DNA from: Congeria kusceri
Lineage: Eukaryota > Mollusca > Bivalvia > Myida > Dreissenidae
Assembly: GCA_027627225.1 (NCBI GenBank)
Contig: JAPFQT010000165.1
Coordinates: forward strand, 248,001 to 312,000
Direction of reading: 5' to 3'
Length of the DNA: 64,000 bases
This document shows positions 25,497 to 39,784 of this stretch, piece after piece (within the stretch, counting starts at the first letter, position 1; every line of letters begins with the position of its first letter). A program made the position numbers and the translations under genes. A model generated the notes under the pieces. That model had not been told where the DNA came from. It saw only the letters and a program-made list of their open reading frames with translations, and ran no database searches.

Positions 25497-28400
25497 GTGG
25501 TCACAATTCGGACACACATCGAAACGGTCAAAAAAAGAAAATCGCAACGGTCACAATACAAATCTGACAAAAGTCACAGTCGTCCCAAAACAAATCGCTC
25601 AAACGATAACAAAACAAATCAGTCGCAATGCAAATCGATCACAAGAAAAAAAGAAGCCGTTTAAAAGTAATAGTTGCAAGACAAAACTGTCACATGTGAA
25701 AACGGTTATAAAACAAGTTGACCTTAGGTCACAAAACAAATCGGTCTAAAGTCGAAACGGTCAACAAACAAATCGGTTACACAACAAAGTGGTCCTAAGT
25801 CAAAACGGTCAAACAGAAATCGGCAAAAAAATAAACCAGGCATAACTGAAAGCGATCAAAAAACAAAATGGTCGAAAATCAATACGGTCAAAACGCAAAT
25901 AGTTCGTAAATCAAATCGGACACAAGGCAAATCGGTCAAAAGCCATAACGGTCTTTGAAGAAAATGTTTCTAAGAAAATACTGTCAAGAAAAAAATCGTT
26001 TAAAAGGAAAAGTGGTCTAAAGACAAATCGGTCACAAGTCAAAACGGTCACAAACAAAATTTGGTACAAGTGAAAACGGTCACAAACTTAATTGGGCACA
26101 TGTCAAAGCGGACTAAAAATAAATACGATAAAAGTAATTTCGGTCACAAAGTAAAGCGGTCGGAAGTCGAAACGGTCGAAAATAAACCGGTCACAACTGG
26201 AAACGTTTACAAAAATAAGTTGTTCGCAAGTAAAAACGGTCAATAAACCAATCGTTCAAAAATCTAATCGGATACAATGCAAATCGGTCACAATACATAA
26301 CGGTCATAAAAGGAAATGGCCCTTAGCAAAAACGGTCTAAAATGAATCGCTTAAAAGTAATATTGCTTCCATGACAAAGCAGACGCAAGTGAAAACGGTC
26401 ACAAACTAAATTGGGTGCAAGTGAAAATGGTACAAACTGAACTGTGTACAAGTCTTAACGGTCCCAAAGCCAAACGGTCACAAGTAAAACAATAAGTAAA
26501 ACTACCGGTAACAAGCCATAACGGTCATATAACAAGTCAAAACGGTCACTAAACGCATCAAATCGGACGCAATGCAAGTCGGTCACAAGATATAACGGCC
26601 ATCAAGCAAAAATGGTCCTAAATCAAAACGCACTAACAACAAATCAGTCATAGGTCAAAACGGTCAAAAAACAAACCTTTCACAACTGAAAACGGTCTTA
26701 AATCAAGTTAAAAAACAAACCTGTCACAAATGAAAACAGTCATAAATCAAGTTGGTCAAAAGTCAAAACGGTTTAAAGACAAATCGGTTGCAAATCATAT
26801 CGGACACAATGGTCAAAAGCATTAACGTCCGTAAAAGAAAACGATCCTAAGAAAAAACGGTCAACAATCAAATCGTTTAAATGTTAAAGTGGTCCGAAGA
26901 CAAATCGGTCACAAGTGAAAACGGTCACAAACTAAATTGGGTCAAAGCGCTCACACACAAAAATGGATAGACGTAATAACGGTCACAAAGTAAATCGGTT
27001 GTAAACAAGTTGGTCGTAAGTCAAAACGGTCAACAACAAAATCAAGTTTGATGCATCGCAAATCGGTCACAAGACATAACGGTCTGTTAACAAAATTGTG
27101 CTAAGTGAAAACGGTAGGAAAAACAAATCGATCAAAAGTCAAAAAGGTCAACAAACAAATCGGTTGCAAATCAAATCGGTCACAAGACATAACGGCCACA
27201 AAAAATTGGTCCTAAGTCACAACGGTCAAAAAATCAAACCGATCACAAACGGTCATAAAACATGTTGGTCAACAGTTAAAACGGTCAAAAAACATAACGG
27301 TCACAACTGAAAACGAAAAGGTCGAATACTAAATTTGTCGCAATCCAAAACGGTCACAGATTAAACTGGCTACACGTCATAACGGTCACAAAGCCAATGG
27401 GTCCAAAGTCAAACAATAAGTAAACATACCGGTAAGAAGCCATAACGATCATAAAACAACTTGGTCCTCAGTCAAAACCGTCACACACAAAATTGGTCAC
27501 AACTCAAAACGGTCACTAAACAAATCGGTCGCAAAGCAAATCGGACACAATGCAAATCGGTCACAAGCCATAACGGTCATAAAGGAAAATGGCTCCATGC
27601 AAAAACGGTCTATCGGTTACAAGTAAAAACGGTCACAAAATAAATAGGATACAAGTGAAAACGGCCACAAACAAAATTGGGTACAAGTCAAAACGGTCAC
27701 AAAACAAGTCTGTTACAGGTCAAAATAGTAAAAACCAAACCGGTCACAACCCAAGACGGTCACAAAAATGTTGGTCAAAACGATCATTAAACAAATTAAT
27801 TGCAAGTCGTTATGGTCACACAGAAAATCGGATGCATGTCAAAAAGGTCAGAAAACAAACCGATCACATCTGTGGTATAAAAGCGAATCGGTCAAATGTA
27901 AAAACGGTCAGAAAACAATCCTTTCAAAACTCTAAACTGCCACTAAACAAAGCGCTGGTAAATCAAATCGGACACAATGCAAATCGGACGCAAGACATAA
28001 CGGTCAGGTAAAAAAAATTGTCCTAAGTCAAAACCATTAGAAAACAAATCGGTCACAAGTCAAAACGGTCAAAAAACAAGTCGGTCACAAATGAAAACGG
28101 TCATAAAACAAGTTGGTCAGAAGTCAAAACGGTCAAAAACATAAGTTTATAAGCATAGGTGGTCCCAAGACAAATCGTTCACAAGTCGAAACGGTCAAAA
28201 TATACAGTGATCAGGAAACAAAATTGCCCTACGTCAAAATGGTCTGAAAAAAAATCGGTCACAAGTCAAAACGGTCAAAGAACAAGCCGGTCACAACTGA
28301 AAAGGAAACTGTCGCATAATAAATTGGGTACAAGTCATAACGGTCACAAAGCCAATCGGTGAGAAGTCAGAAAGGTCAGACAACAAACCGATTATATCTC

Positions 28401-30281
28401 CGGTAAGAAAGCGTATCGGTCAGAAGTCCAAAAGGTCAGAAAACAATCCGGTTGGAACTCTAAACGGTCACATAACAAATCGCGAGCTAAACAAATCGGA
28501 ATCAAAGCAAATCGGACACAATACATAACGGTCAGGAAACAAATTCGTTTTAAGTCACAACGGTCAAAGTCAAAACCGTCACTAAACAAAGCGCTGGTAA
28601 ATCAAATCGGACACAATGCAAATCGGCCGCAAGACATAACGGTCAGGTAAAAAAATTGTCCTAAGTCAAAACCATTAGAAAACAAATCGGTCACAAGTCA
28701 AAACGGTCAAAAAACAAGTCGGTCACAAATGAAAACGGTCATAAAACAAGTTGGTCAGAAGTGAAAACGTCGAAAAACATAAGTTTATAAGCATAAGTGT
28801 TCCCAAGACAAATCGTTCACAAGTCAAAACGGTCAAAATACGTAACGATCAGGAAACAAAATTGTCCTATGTGAAAATGGTCAGAAAAAAATTGGTTCAC
28901 AAGTCAAAACGGTCAAAGAACAAGCCGATCACAACTGAAAACGAAACTGTCGCATAATACATTGGGTACAAGTCATAACGGTCACAAAGCCAATCGGTGA
29001 GAAGTCATAAAGGTCAGAAAACAGACCGAGTATATCTCCGGTAAGAAAGCGAATCGGTCACAAGTCCAAACGGTCAGAAAACAATCCGGTCGGAACTCTA
29101 AACGGTCACATAACAAATCGCGTGCTAATCAAATCGGATTCAATGCAAATCGGATACAATACATAACGGTCAGCAATAAAATTCGTTCTAAGTCACAACG
29201 GTCAAAAACAAAACCGGTCACAACTGAAAATGGTGATAAAAGATGTTGGTCACAAGTCAAAACGGTCAAAAGCAAATAGTTTATGAGTAATAGTGGTCAC
29301 AACACACACAAATCGGTCACAAGAGAAAATGGTCGCATACCTAATTCGGTCAAAACGGTGTCTAACTAAACTGGGTACAAGTCTTTACGCCAATGGGTCA
29401 CAAGTGCAAACATACCGCTAACATCCCATAACGGTCATAAAACAAGTTGGTCCTAAGTCGAAAAAGTCACGAAACAAATCGGTCACAACTCAAAATGGTA
29501 ATTAAACAAATCGGTAGCATATCAAATCGGACACAATGCAAATCGGTCAATAGCAAATCGGTTACAATGCAAATCGGTCATACAACAAAGTGGTCCTAAG
29601 TCAAAACGGTGAAAAACAAATCGGTCACAAGCGAAAACGGTCAAAAAACGAAACTGTCACAACTAAAGACCATCATAAAACAAGTTGGTCGCAAGTCAAA
29701 AGGGTAAAAAAACAAATAGGTCGCAAATCAAATCGGACACAATGCATATCTGTCACGAGCCATAACGGTAATAAAACAAAATGGTCCTAAGTCAAAACGG
29801 TCAAAACACAAATCGGTCACTAAATGAATGGGTAGCAATTCGAATCGGACACAAGTCGTAACGGTGATAATAGATGTTCGTAAGAGAAAACATGAAACAA
29901 CAAGTCGTTTAAAACTAATAATCGTCCCAAGACAAATCGGTCACAAGTTAAAACGGTCAGAAACTAAATTGGGTACAATTCAAAACGGTCACACACTGAA
30001 TTGGTTACAAGTCATTACGGTCACAAAGCCAACAGGTCACAAGTCAAACAGAAGTAAACATACCGGTAATAAGCCATAACGGTCATAAAACAAGTTGGTC
30101 CTAAGTCAAAACGGTCAAGTCACTACTCAAAACGGTCACATAACAAGTTGCTTAGAAGTGAAAACGGCCATAAAGCAAATGGGTCAAAAGTCAAAACGGT
30201 CACAAGACACATCGGTCAAAACAAATCACAAACCAAAAGTAAATCGGTGAGAAGTTAAAACGGCCACAAAATAGTCGGTCT

Positions 30282-32027
30282 CGCCCAACACCACTCAAAC
30301 ACTTCACACACTGCAAATCCACTCACAACATCGACACCAATGCCATAACTTCACACACTAAAATCTCACACCGGTCACATTTTCCACACCCGTCACACAA
30401 AAACCCACTACTCCACAGAACACACTCCACATTGATGGCTGCATTCGAGGAGTGATATGAAGCAATTCATACAAAGGACACTGCAATAAATCTGACATTT
30501 GTATTTCTTGTAAAAAACGATCAAACACGATCAAATATGGCTATACAACTGTTGAAAGTTTCCTAGTTGTTTCTTTTCAGAATTTGATCTAAGATGACTT
30601 TCCGATAAATGATACAGAGATGTTCATCCCTGTGACTTATTTTCTACGCATGAGGTATACAATAAAATAGACACATAATTCGTACGCAATGACTGTACGA
30701 ATTATTGGAAAAAGCATTCGAATTACTTGAAATTATTTGGTCTTTGCATGAAAATCAATCCACTTCAATTTCAAAAACACTGATTGGGATTTCGCTGGAA
30801 ACTTAGAATTTATTGAACATCTTTACTCTACATTCAAACAACAATGCAATTCATTTCCAAATCAGACTATTGTTTGAAACAACATTCTGTAACAAACACT
30901 ACATGAAAAACTCGTAACCCAGTATCAGAAAGCGACTCTTCTGGCATGCAAACCGTCTTAGGAAGTCACGTGACGGTAAGCTTTTTAGTGCTTTGCATAT
31001 AAATACTACTAATACTAACGAGCACACGTTCAATGCTCGGTGCGATCACACTGTCAATGCTCGGTTGCAATTGTAGCAATTTATGCAGTCACATGTTGGG
31101 GTAACAGGACAACAAACGGCATAATATTTGTTAGTTATTTAAATCAATGTGAATGTGGCATTTGCGTATTCATGCCCCTTGTCGCTGAACTCCTGGGTTT
31201 AGTTTGTACAATCACATGTTCACGTTTTGGGAGACCGTTATGTTGCAACTTTTGTTTTTGTTTTCGGAAATACGATCGAAATAAAAAAGAAATTCGTGTT
31301 CACTGTATGATTTTCAGTTACTTCTTATGTTATACTACGCACCTATCCTAATCAGTTAGCGAAGATTACGTAGCGACGATGTGTCGTTGATATTGAATAG
31401 CTGCAATAAAAACAAATATATATAAATCTGTCTATGATCATACGATCAGAAACCAAGTGTAAGGCGTTTTGGACGTTAACACTGATGTGCGTTTACCATG
31501 CGTTTATCTCGATACTTTCCAGTTACATCTTATGTTATATCAAGTACCTTTCTTTGACAAGTTGCAAAGAGTACGTGTTCGTACATTTGAATTACGATTC
31601 ATATAACAGGAGTTCTATAGTGCTATTCATTTGTTTTTCACTACAACAGGAGTACTATATTACTATTCCATTATTGTTCACAATAAATATCTGCATCGAC
31701 CCTGTCAATTATTCGTTTCGCATAAACATGTACTTTAAACGGTTCAATGGCATGCGATATCTGCAACAAACCACTGTATCGGTAAAGATCTCTTTTTCTA
31801 TTGCATTATGCTTTATATATTGTGCAGTCACTGTTTATAGCGATGATGTGTCGTTGCTATTAAATAGCCGCAGTAAATACAAATATATCAAAAACTCTGC
31901 CCTCGATCATACGATAAAAACAAGCGTAAGGTGTTTATTACATGGACATTTACTAATAACATTGCATAGTTGCGTTCGTTTCGTTATACAGTTGAACAAT
32001 TCCATTTGTGGGAAGGCCAAATTCAAA
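30282..32027 (+). repeat. Non-monomeric core of unit 5
   Basis: 1746 bp with the three unit-1 diagnostic states (G, C, A). It has private changes such as ataatattt near 31122 and caagtacc near 31541. Confidence 0.9.
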
Positions 32028-32559
32028 GTGGTCACAATTCGGACACACATCAAAACGGTCAAAAAAAGAAAATCGCAACGGTCACAATACAAATCTGACA
32101 AAAGTCACAGTCGTCCCAAAACAAATCGCTCAAACGATAACAAAACAAATCAGTCGCAATGCAAATCGATCACAAGAAAAAAAGAAGCCGTTTAAAAGTA
32201 ATAGTCGCAAGACAAAACTGTCACATGTGAAAACGGTTATAAAACAAGTTGACCTTAGGTCACAAAACAAATCGGTCTAAAGTCGAAACGGTCAACAAAC
32301 AAATCGGTTACACAACAAAGTGGTCCTAAGTCAAAACGGTCAAACAGAAATCGGCAAAAAAATAAACCAGGCATAACTGAAAGCGATCAAAAAACAAAAT
32401 GGTCGAAAATCAATACGGTCAAAACGCAAATAGTTCGTAAATCCAATCGGACACATGGCAAATCGGTCAAAAGCCATAACGGTCATTGAAGAAAATGTTT
32501 CTAAGAAAATACTGTCAAGAAAAAAATCGTTTAAAAGGAAAAGTGGTCTAAAGACAAAT

Positions 32560-32568
32560 CGGTCACAA
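32560..32568. other. Junction of a 159-bp deletion in unit 5
   Basis: In unit 1 the 9-mer cggtcacaa occurs at 5723 and again at 5882; unit 5 has a single copy at this place, with the intervening 159 bp missing. The endpoints are direct repeats in monomer register, the signature of unequal exchange or replication slippage. Confidence 0.85.
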
Positions 32569-33208
32569 CTGGAAACGTTTACAAAAATAAGTTGTTCGCA
32601 AGTAAAAACGGTCAATAAACCAATCGTTCAAAAATCCAATCGGATACAATGCAAATCGGTCACAATACATATAACGGTCATAAAAGGAAATGGCCCTTAG
32701 CAAAAACGGTCTAAAATGAATCGCTTAAAAGTAATATTGCTTCCATGACAAAGCAGACGCAAGTGAAAACGGTCACAAACTAAATTGGGTGCAAGTGAAA
32801 ATGGTACAAACTGAACTGTGTACAAGTCTTAACGGTCCCAAAGCCAAACGGTCACAAGTAAAACAGTAAGTAAAACTACCGGTAACAAGCCATAACGGTC
32901 ATATAACAAGTCAAAACGGTCACTAAACGCATCAAATCGGACGCAATGCAAGTCGGTCACAAGATATAACGGCCATCAAGCAAAAATGGTCCTAAATCAA
33001 AACGCACTAACAACAAATCAGTCATAGGTCAAAACGGTCAAAAAACAAACCTTTCACAACTGAAAACGGTCTTAAATCAAGTTAAAAAACAAACCTGTCA
33101 CAAATGAAAACAGTCATAAATCAAGTTGGTCAAAAGTCAAAACGGTTTAAAGACAAATCGGTTGCAAATCATATCGGACACAATGGTCAAAAGCATTAAC
33201 GTCCGTAA

Positions 33209-36200
33209 AAGAAAACGATCCTAAGAAAAAACGGTCAACAATCAAATCGTTTAAATGTTAAAGTGGTCCGAAGACAAATCGGTCACAAGTGAAAACGGTC
33301 ACAAACTAAATTGGGTCAAAGCGCTCACACAAAAATGGATAGAAGTAATAACGGTCACAAAGTAAATCGGTCGGAAGATGAAACGGTGAAAATAAACCGG
33401 TCACAACTGAAAACGGTTGTAAACAAGTTGGTCGTAAGTCAAAATGGTCAACAACAAAATCAAGTTTGATGCATCGCAAATCGGTCACAAGACATAACGG
33501 TCTGTTAACAAAATTGTGCTAAGTGAAAACGGTAGGAAAAACAAATCGATCAAAAGTCAAAAAGGTCAACAAACAAATCGGTTGCAAATCAAATCGGTCA
33601 CAAGACATAACGGCCACAAAAAAATGGTCCTAAGTCACAACTGTCAAAAAATCAAACCGATCACAAACGGTCATAAAACATGTTGGTCAACAGTTAAAAC
33701 GGTCAAAAAACATAACGGTCACAACTGAAAACGAAAAGGTCGAATACTAAATTTGTCGCAATCCAAAACGGTCACAGATTAAACTGGGTACACGTCATAA
33801 CGGTCACAAAGCCAATGGGTCCAAAGTCAAACAATAAGTAAACATACCGGTAAGAAGCCATAACGGTCATAAAACAAGTTGGTCCTCAGTCAAAACGGTC
33901 ACACACAAAATTGGTCACAACTCAAAACGGTCACTAAACAAATCGGTCGCAAAGCAAATCGGACACAATGCAAATCGGTCACAAGCCATAACGGTCATAA
34001 AGGAAAATGGCTCCATGCAAAAACGGTCTATCGGTTACAAGTAAAAACGGTCACAAAATAAATAGGATACAAGTGAAAACGGCCACAAACAAAATTGGGT
34101 ACAAGTCAAAACGGTCACAAAACAAGTCTGTTACAGGTCAAAATAGTAAAAACCAAACCGGTCACAACCCAAGACGGTCACAAAAATGTTGGTCAAAACG
34201 ATCATTAAACAAATTAATTGCAAGTCGTTATGGTCACACAGAAAATCGGTGGCATGTCAAAAAGGTCAGAAAACAAACCGATCACATCTGTGGTATCAAA
34301 GCGAATCGGTCAAATGTAAAAGCGGTCAGAAAACAATCCTTTCAAAACTCAAAACTGCCACTAAACAAAGCGCTGGTAAATCAAATCGGACACAATGCAA
34401 ATCGGACGCAAGACATAACGGTCAGGTAAAAAAAATTGTCCTAAGTCAAAACCATTAGAAAACAAATCGGTCACAAGTCAAAACGGTCAAAAAACAAGTC
34501 GGTCACAAATGAAAACGGTCATAAAACAAGTTGGTCAGAAGTCAAAACGGTCAAAAACATAAGTTTATAAGCATGGGTGGTCCCAAGACAAATCGTTCAC
34601 AAGTCGAAACGGTCAAAATATACAGCGATCAGGAAACAAAATTGCCCTACGTCAAAATGGTCTGAAAAAAAATCGGTCACAAGTCAAAACGGTCAAAGAA
34701 CAAGCCGGTCACAACTGAAAAGGAAACTGTCGCATAATAAATTGGGTACAAGTCATAACGGTCACAAAGCCAATCGGTGAGAAGTCAGAAAGTTCAGAAA
34801 ACAAACCGATTATATCTCCGGTAAGAAAGCGTATCGGTCAGAAGTCCAAAAGGTCAGAAAACAATCCGGATGGAACTCTAAACGGTCACATAACAAATCG
34901 CGAGCTAAACAAATCGGATTCAAAGCAAATCGGACACAATACATAACGGTCAGGAAACAAATTCGTTATAAGTCACAACGGTCAAAGTCAAAACCGTCAC
35001 TAAACAAAGCGCTGGTAAATCAAATCGGACACAATGCAAATCGGCCGCAAGACATAACGGTCAGGTAAAAAAATTGTCCTAAGTCAAAACCATTAGAAAA
35101 CAAATCGGTCACAAGTCAAAATGGTCAAAAAACAAGTCGGACACAAATGAAAACGGTCATGAAACAAGTTGGTCAGAAGTGAAAACGTCGAAAAACATAA
35201 GTTTATAAGCATAAGTGGTCCCAAGACAAATCGTTCACAAGTCAAAACGGTCAAAATACGTAACGATCAGGAAACAAAATTGTCCTATGTGAAAATGGTC
35301 AGAAAAAAATTGGTTCACAAGTCAAAACGGTCAAAGAACAAGCCGATCACAACTGAAAACGAAACTGTCGCATAATACATTGGGTACAAGTCATAACGGT
35401 CACAAAGCCAATCGGTGAGAAGTCATAAAGGTCAGAAAACAGACCGAGTATATCTCCGGTAAGAAAGCGAATCGGTCACAAGTCCAAACGGTCAGAAAAC
35501 AATCCGGTCGGAACTCTAAACGGTCACATAACAAATCGCGTGCTAATCAAATCGGATTCAATGCAAATCGGATACAATACATAACGGTCAGCAATCAAAT
35601 TCGTTCTATGTCACAACGGTCAAAAACAAAACCGGTCACACCTGAAAATGGTGATAAAAGATGTTGGTCACAAGTCAAAACGGTCAAAAGCAAATAGTTT
35701 ATGAGTAATAGTGGTCACAACTCACAACACACACAAATCGGTCAGAAGAGAAAATGGTCGCATACCTAATTCGGTCAAAACGGTGTCTAACTAAACTGGG
35801 TACAAGTCTTTACGCCAATGGGTCACAAGTGCAAACATACCGCTAACATCCCATAACGGTCATAAAACAAGTTGGTCCTAAGTCGAAAATGTCACGAAAC
35901 AAATCGGTCACAACTCAAAATGGTAATTAAACAAATCGGTAGCATATCAAATCGGACACAATGCAAATCGGTCAATAGCAAATCGGTTACAATGCAAATC
36001 GGTCATACAACAAAGTGGTCCTAAGTCAAAACGGTGAAAAACAAATCGGTCACAAGCGAAAACGGTCAAAAAACGAAACTGTCACAACTAAAGACCATCA
36101 TAAAACAAGTTGGTCGCAAGTCAAAAGGGTCAAAAAACAAATAGGTCGCAAATCAAATCGGACACAATGCATATCTGTCACGAGCCATAACGGTAATAAA

Positions 36201-39200
36201 ACAAAATGGTCCTAAGTCAAAACGGTCAAAACACAAATCGGTCACTAAATGAATGGGTAGCAATTCGAATCGGACACAAGTCGTAACGGTGATAATAGAT
36301 GTTCGTAAGAGAAAACTTGAAACAACAAGTCGTTTAAAACTAATAATCGTCCCAAGACAAATCGGTCACAAGTTAAAACGGTCAGAAACTAAATTGGGTA
36401 CAATTCAAAACGGTCACACACTGAATTGGTTACAAGTCATTACGGTCACAAAGCCAACAGGTCACAAGTCAAACAGAAGTAAACATACCGGTAATAAGCC
36501 ATAACGGTCATAAAACAAGTTGGTCCTAAGTCAAAACGGTCAAGTCACTACTCAAAACGGTCACATAACAAGTTGCTTAGAAGTGAAAACGGCCATAAAG
36601 CAAATGGGTCAAAAGTCAAAACGGTCACAAGACACATCGGTCAAAACAAATCACAAACCAAAAGTAAATCGGTGAGAAGTTAAAACGGCCACAAAATAGT
36701 CGGTCTCGCCCAACACCACTCAAACACTTCACACACTGCAAATCCACTCACAACATCGACACCAATGCCATAACTTCACACACTAAAATCTCACACCGGT
36801 CACATTTTCCACACCCGTCACACAAAAACCCACTACTCCACAGAACTCACTCCACATTGATGGCTGCATTCGAGGAGTGATATGAAGCAATTCATACAAA
36901 GGACACTGCAATAAATCTGACATTTGTATTTCTTGTAAAAAACGATCAAACACGATCAAATATGGCTATACAACTGTTGAAAGTTTCCTAGTTGTTTCTT
37001 TTCAGAATTTGATCTAAGATGACTTTCCGATAAATGATACAGAGATGTTCATCCCTGTGACTTATTTTCTACGCATGAGGTATACAATAAAATAGACACA
37101 TAATTCGTACGCAATGACTGTACGAATTATTGGAAAAAGCATTCGAATTACTTGAAATTATTTGGTCTTTGCATGAAAATCAATCCACTTCAATTTCAAA
37201 AACACTGATTGGGATTTCGCTGGAAACTTAGAATTTATTGAACATATTTACTCTACATTCAAACAACAATGCAATTCATTTCCAAATCAGACTATTGTTT
37301 GAAACAACATTCTGTAACAAACACTACATGAAAAACTCGTAACCCAGTATCAGAAAGCGACTCTTCTGGCATGCAAACCGTCTTAGGAAGGCACGTGACG
37401 GTAAGCTTTTTAGTGCTTTGCATATAAATACTACTAATACTAACGAGCACACGTTCAATGCTCGGTGCGATCACACTGTCAATGCTCGGTTGCAATTGTA
37501 GCAATTTATGCAGTCACATGTTGGGGTAACAGGACAACAAACGGCATAATCTTTGTTAGTTATTTAAATCAATGTGAATGTGGCATTTGCGTATTCATGC
37601 CCCTTGTCGCTGAACTCCTGGGTTTACTTTGTACAATCACATGTTCACGTTTTGGGAGACCGTTATGTTGCAACTTTTGTTTTTGTTTTCGGAAATACGA
37701 TCGAAATAAAAAAGAAATTCGTGTTCACTGTATGATTTTCAGTTACTTCTTATGTTATACTACGCACCTATCCTAATCAGTTAGCGAAGATTACGTAGCG
37801 ACGATGTGTCGTTGATATTGAATAGCTGCAATAAAAACAAATATATATAAATCTGTCTATGATCATACGATCAGAAACCAAGTGTAAGGCGTTTTGGACG
37901 TTAACACTGATGTGCGTTTACCATGCGTTTATCTCGATACTTTCCAGTTACATCTTATGTTATATCACGTACCTTTCTTTGACAAGTTGCAAAGAGTACG
38001 TGTTCGTACATTTGAATTACGATTCATATAACAGGAGTTCTATAGTGCTATTCATTTGTTTTTCACTACAACAGGAGTACTATATTACTATTCCATTATT
38101 GTTCACAATAAATATCTGCATCGACCATGTCAATTATTCGTTTCGCATAAACATGTACTTTAAACGGTTCAATGGCATGCGATATCTGCAACAAACCACT
38201 GTATCGGTAAAGATCTCTTTTTCTATTGCATTATGCTTTATATATTGTGCAGTCACTGTTTATAGCGATGATGTGTCGTTGCTATTAAATAGCCGCAGTA
38301 AATACAAATATATCAAAAACTCTGCCCTCGATCATACGATAAAAACAAGCGTAAGGTGTTTATTACATGGACATTTACTAATAACATTGCATAGTTGCGT
38401 TCGTTTCGTTATACAGTTGAACAATTCCATTTGTGGGAAGGCCAAATTCATAGTGGTCACAATTCGGACACACATCAAAACGGTCAAAAAAAGAAAATCG
38501 CAACGGTCACAATACAAATCTGACAAAAGTCACAGTCGTCCCAAAACAAATCGCTCAAACGATAACAAAACAAATCAGTCGCAATGCAAATCGATCACAA
38601 GAAAAAAAGAAGCCGTAATAGTCGCAAGACAAAACTGTCACATGTGAAAACGGTTATAAAACAAGTTGACCTTAGGTCACAAAACAAATCGGTCTAAAGT
38701 CGAAACGGTCAACAAACAAATCGGTTACACAACAAAGTGGTCCTAAGTCAAAACGGTCAAACAGAAATCGGCAAAAAAATAAACCAGGCATAACTGAAAG
38801 CGATCAAAAAACAAAATGGTCGAAATTCAATACGGTCAAAACGCAAATAGTTCGTAAATCCAATCGGACACAAGGCAAATCGGTCAAAAGCCATAACGGT
38901 CATTGAAGAAAATGTTTCTAAGAAAATACTGTCAAGAAAAAAATCGTTTAAAAGGAAAAGTGGTCTAAAGACAAATCGGTCACAAGTCAAAACGGTCACA
39001 AACTAAATTTGGTACAAGTGAAAACGGTCACAAACTTAATTGGGCACATGTCAAAGCGGACTAAAAATAAATACGATAAAAGTAATTTCGGTCACAAAGT
39101 AAAGCGGTCGGAAGTCGAAACGGTCGAAAATAAACCGGTCACAACTGGAAACGTTTACAAAAATAAGTTGTTCGCAAGTAAAAACGGTCAATAAACCAAT

Positions 39201-39784
39201 CGTTCAAAAATCTAATCGGATACAATGCAAATCGGTCACAATACATATAACGGTCATAAAAGGAAATGGCCCTTAGCAAAAACGGTCTAAAATTAATCGC
39301 TTAAAAGTAATATTGCTTCCATGACAAAGCAGACGCAAGTGAAAACGGTCACAAACTAAATTGGGTGCAAGTGAAAATGGTACAAACTGAACTGTGTACA
39401 AGTCTTAACGGTCCCAAAGCCAAACGGTCACAAGTAAAACAGTAAGTAAAACTACCGGTAACAAGCCATAACGGTCATATAACAAGTCAAAACGGTCACT
39501 AAACGCATCAAATCGGACGCAATGCAAGTCGGTCACAAGATATAACGGCCATCAAGCAAAAATGGTCCTAAATCAAAACGCACTAACAACAAATCAGTCA
39601 TAGGTCAAAACGGTCAAAAAACAAACCTTTCACAACTGAAAACGGTCTTAAATCAAGTTAAAAAACAAACCTGTCACAAATGAAAACAGTCATAAATCAA
39701 GTTGGTCAAAAGTCAAAACGGTTTAAAGACAAATCGGTTGCAAATCATATCGGACACAATGGTCAAAAGCATTAACGTCCGTAA
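33209..39784 (+). repeat. Satellite unit 6 (6576 bp)
   Basis: It resembles unit 2, including the 46-bp block near 33370 and the same variant set. It is shorter by 2 bp in a cacaca run near 33327 and by 8 bp (tttaaaag) at 38616, which together account for the 10-bp difference. Units 5-6 therefore repeat the order of units 1-2. Confidence 0.93.
36707..38452 (+). repeat. Non-monomeric core of unit 6
   Basis: 1746 bp with unit 2/3/4 diagnostic states. It is the first unit from the left in which the E-box palindrome gtcacgtgac is changed to ggcacgtgac, a change shared with units 7-9. Confidence 0.9.

Larger units (their letters stand above)
19657..26834 (+). repeat. Satellite unit 4, expanded (7178 bp)
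   Basis: This is the longest unit. It has three copies of the 639-bp subrepeat (starts 20771, 21410 and 22057) where the others have two. The 647-bp gain, less 7 bp and 2 bp of small deletions elsewhere, gives the 638-bp excess over unit 3. Around 20650-20760 it carries unit 1/5 variants (cggatgcatg, actctaaact), but its core has the unit 2/3/6 variants, so it is a mosaic. Confidence 0.93.
26835..33208 (+). repeat. Satellite unit 5, with 159-bp deletion (6374 bp)
   Basis: It shares the private variants of unit 1 along its whole length, 26834 bp downstream of it. The length difference is fully explained by a 159-bp deletion at 32560-32568 and a 3-bp gain in the core (6530 - 159 + 3). Units 1 and 5 are therefore close duplicates separated by three units of another type. 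Confidence 0.93.
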
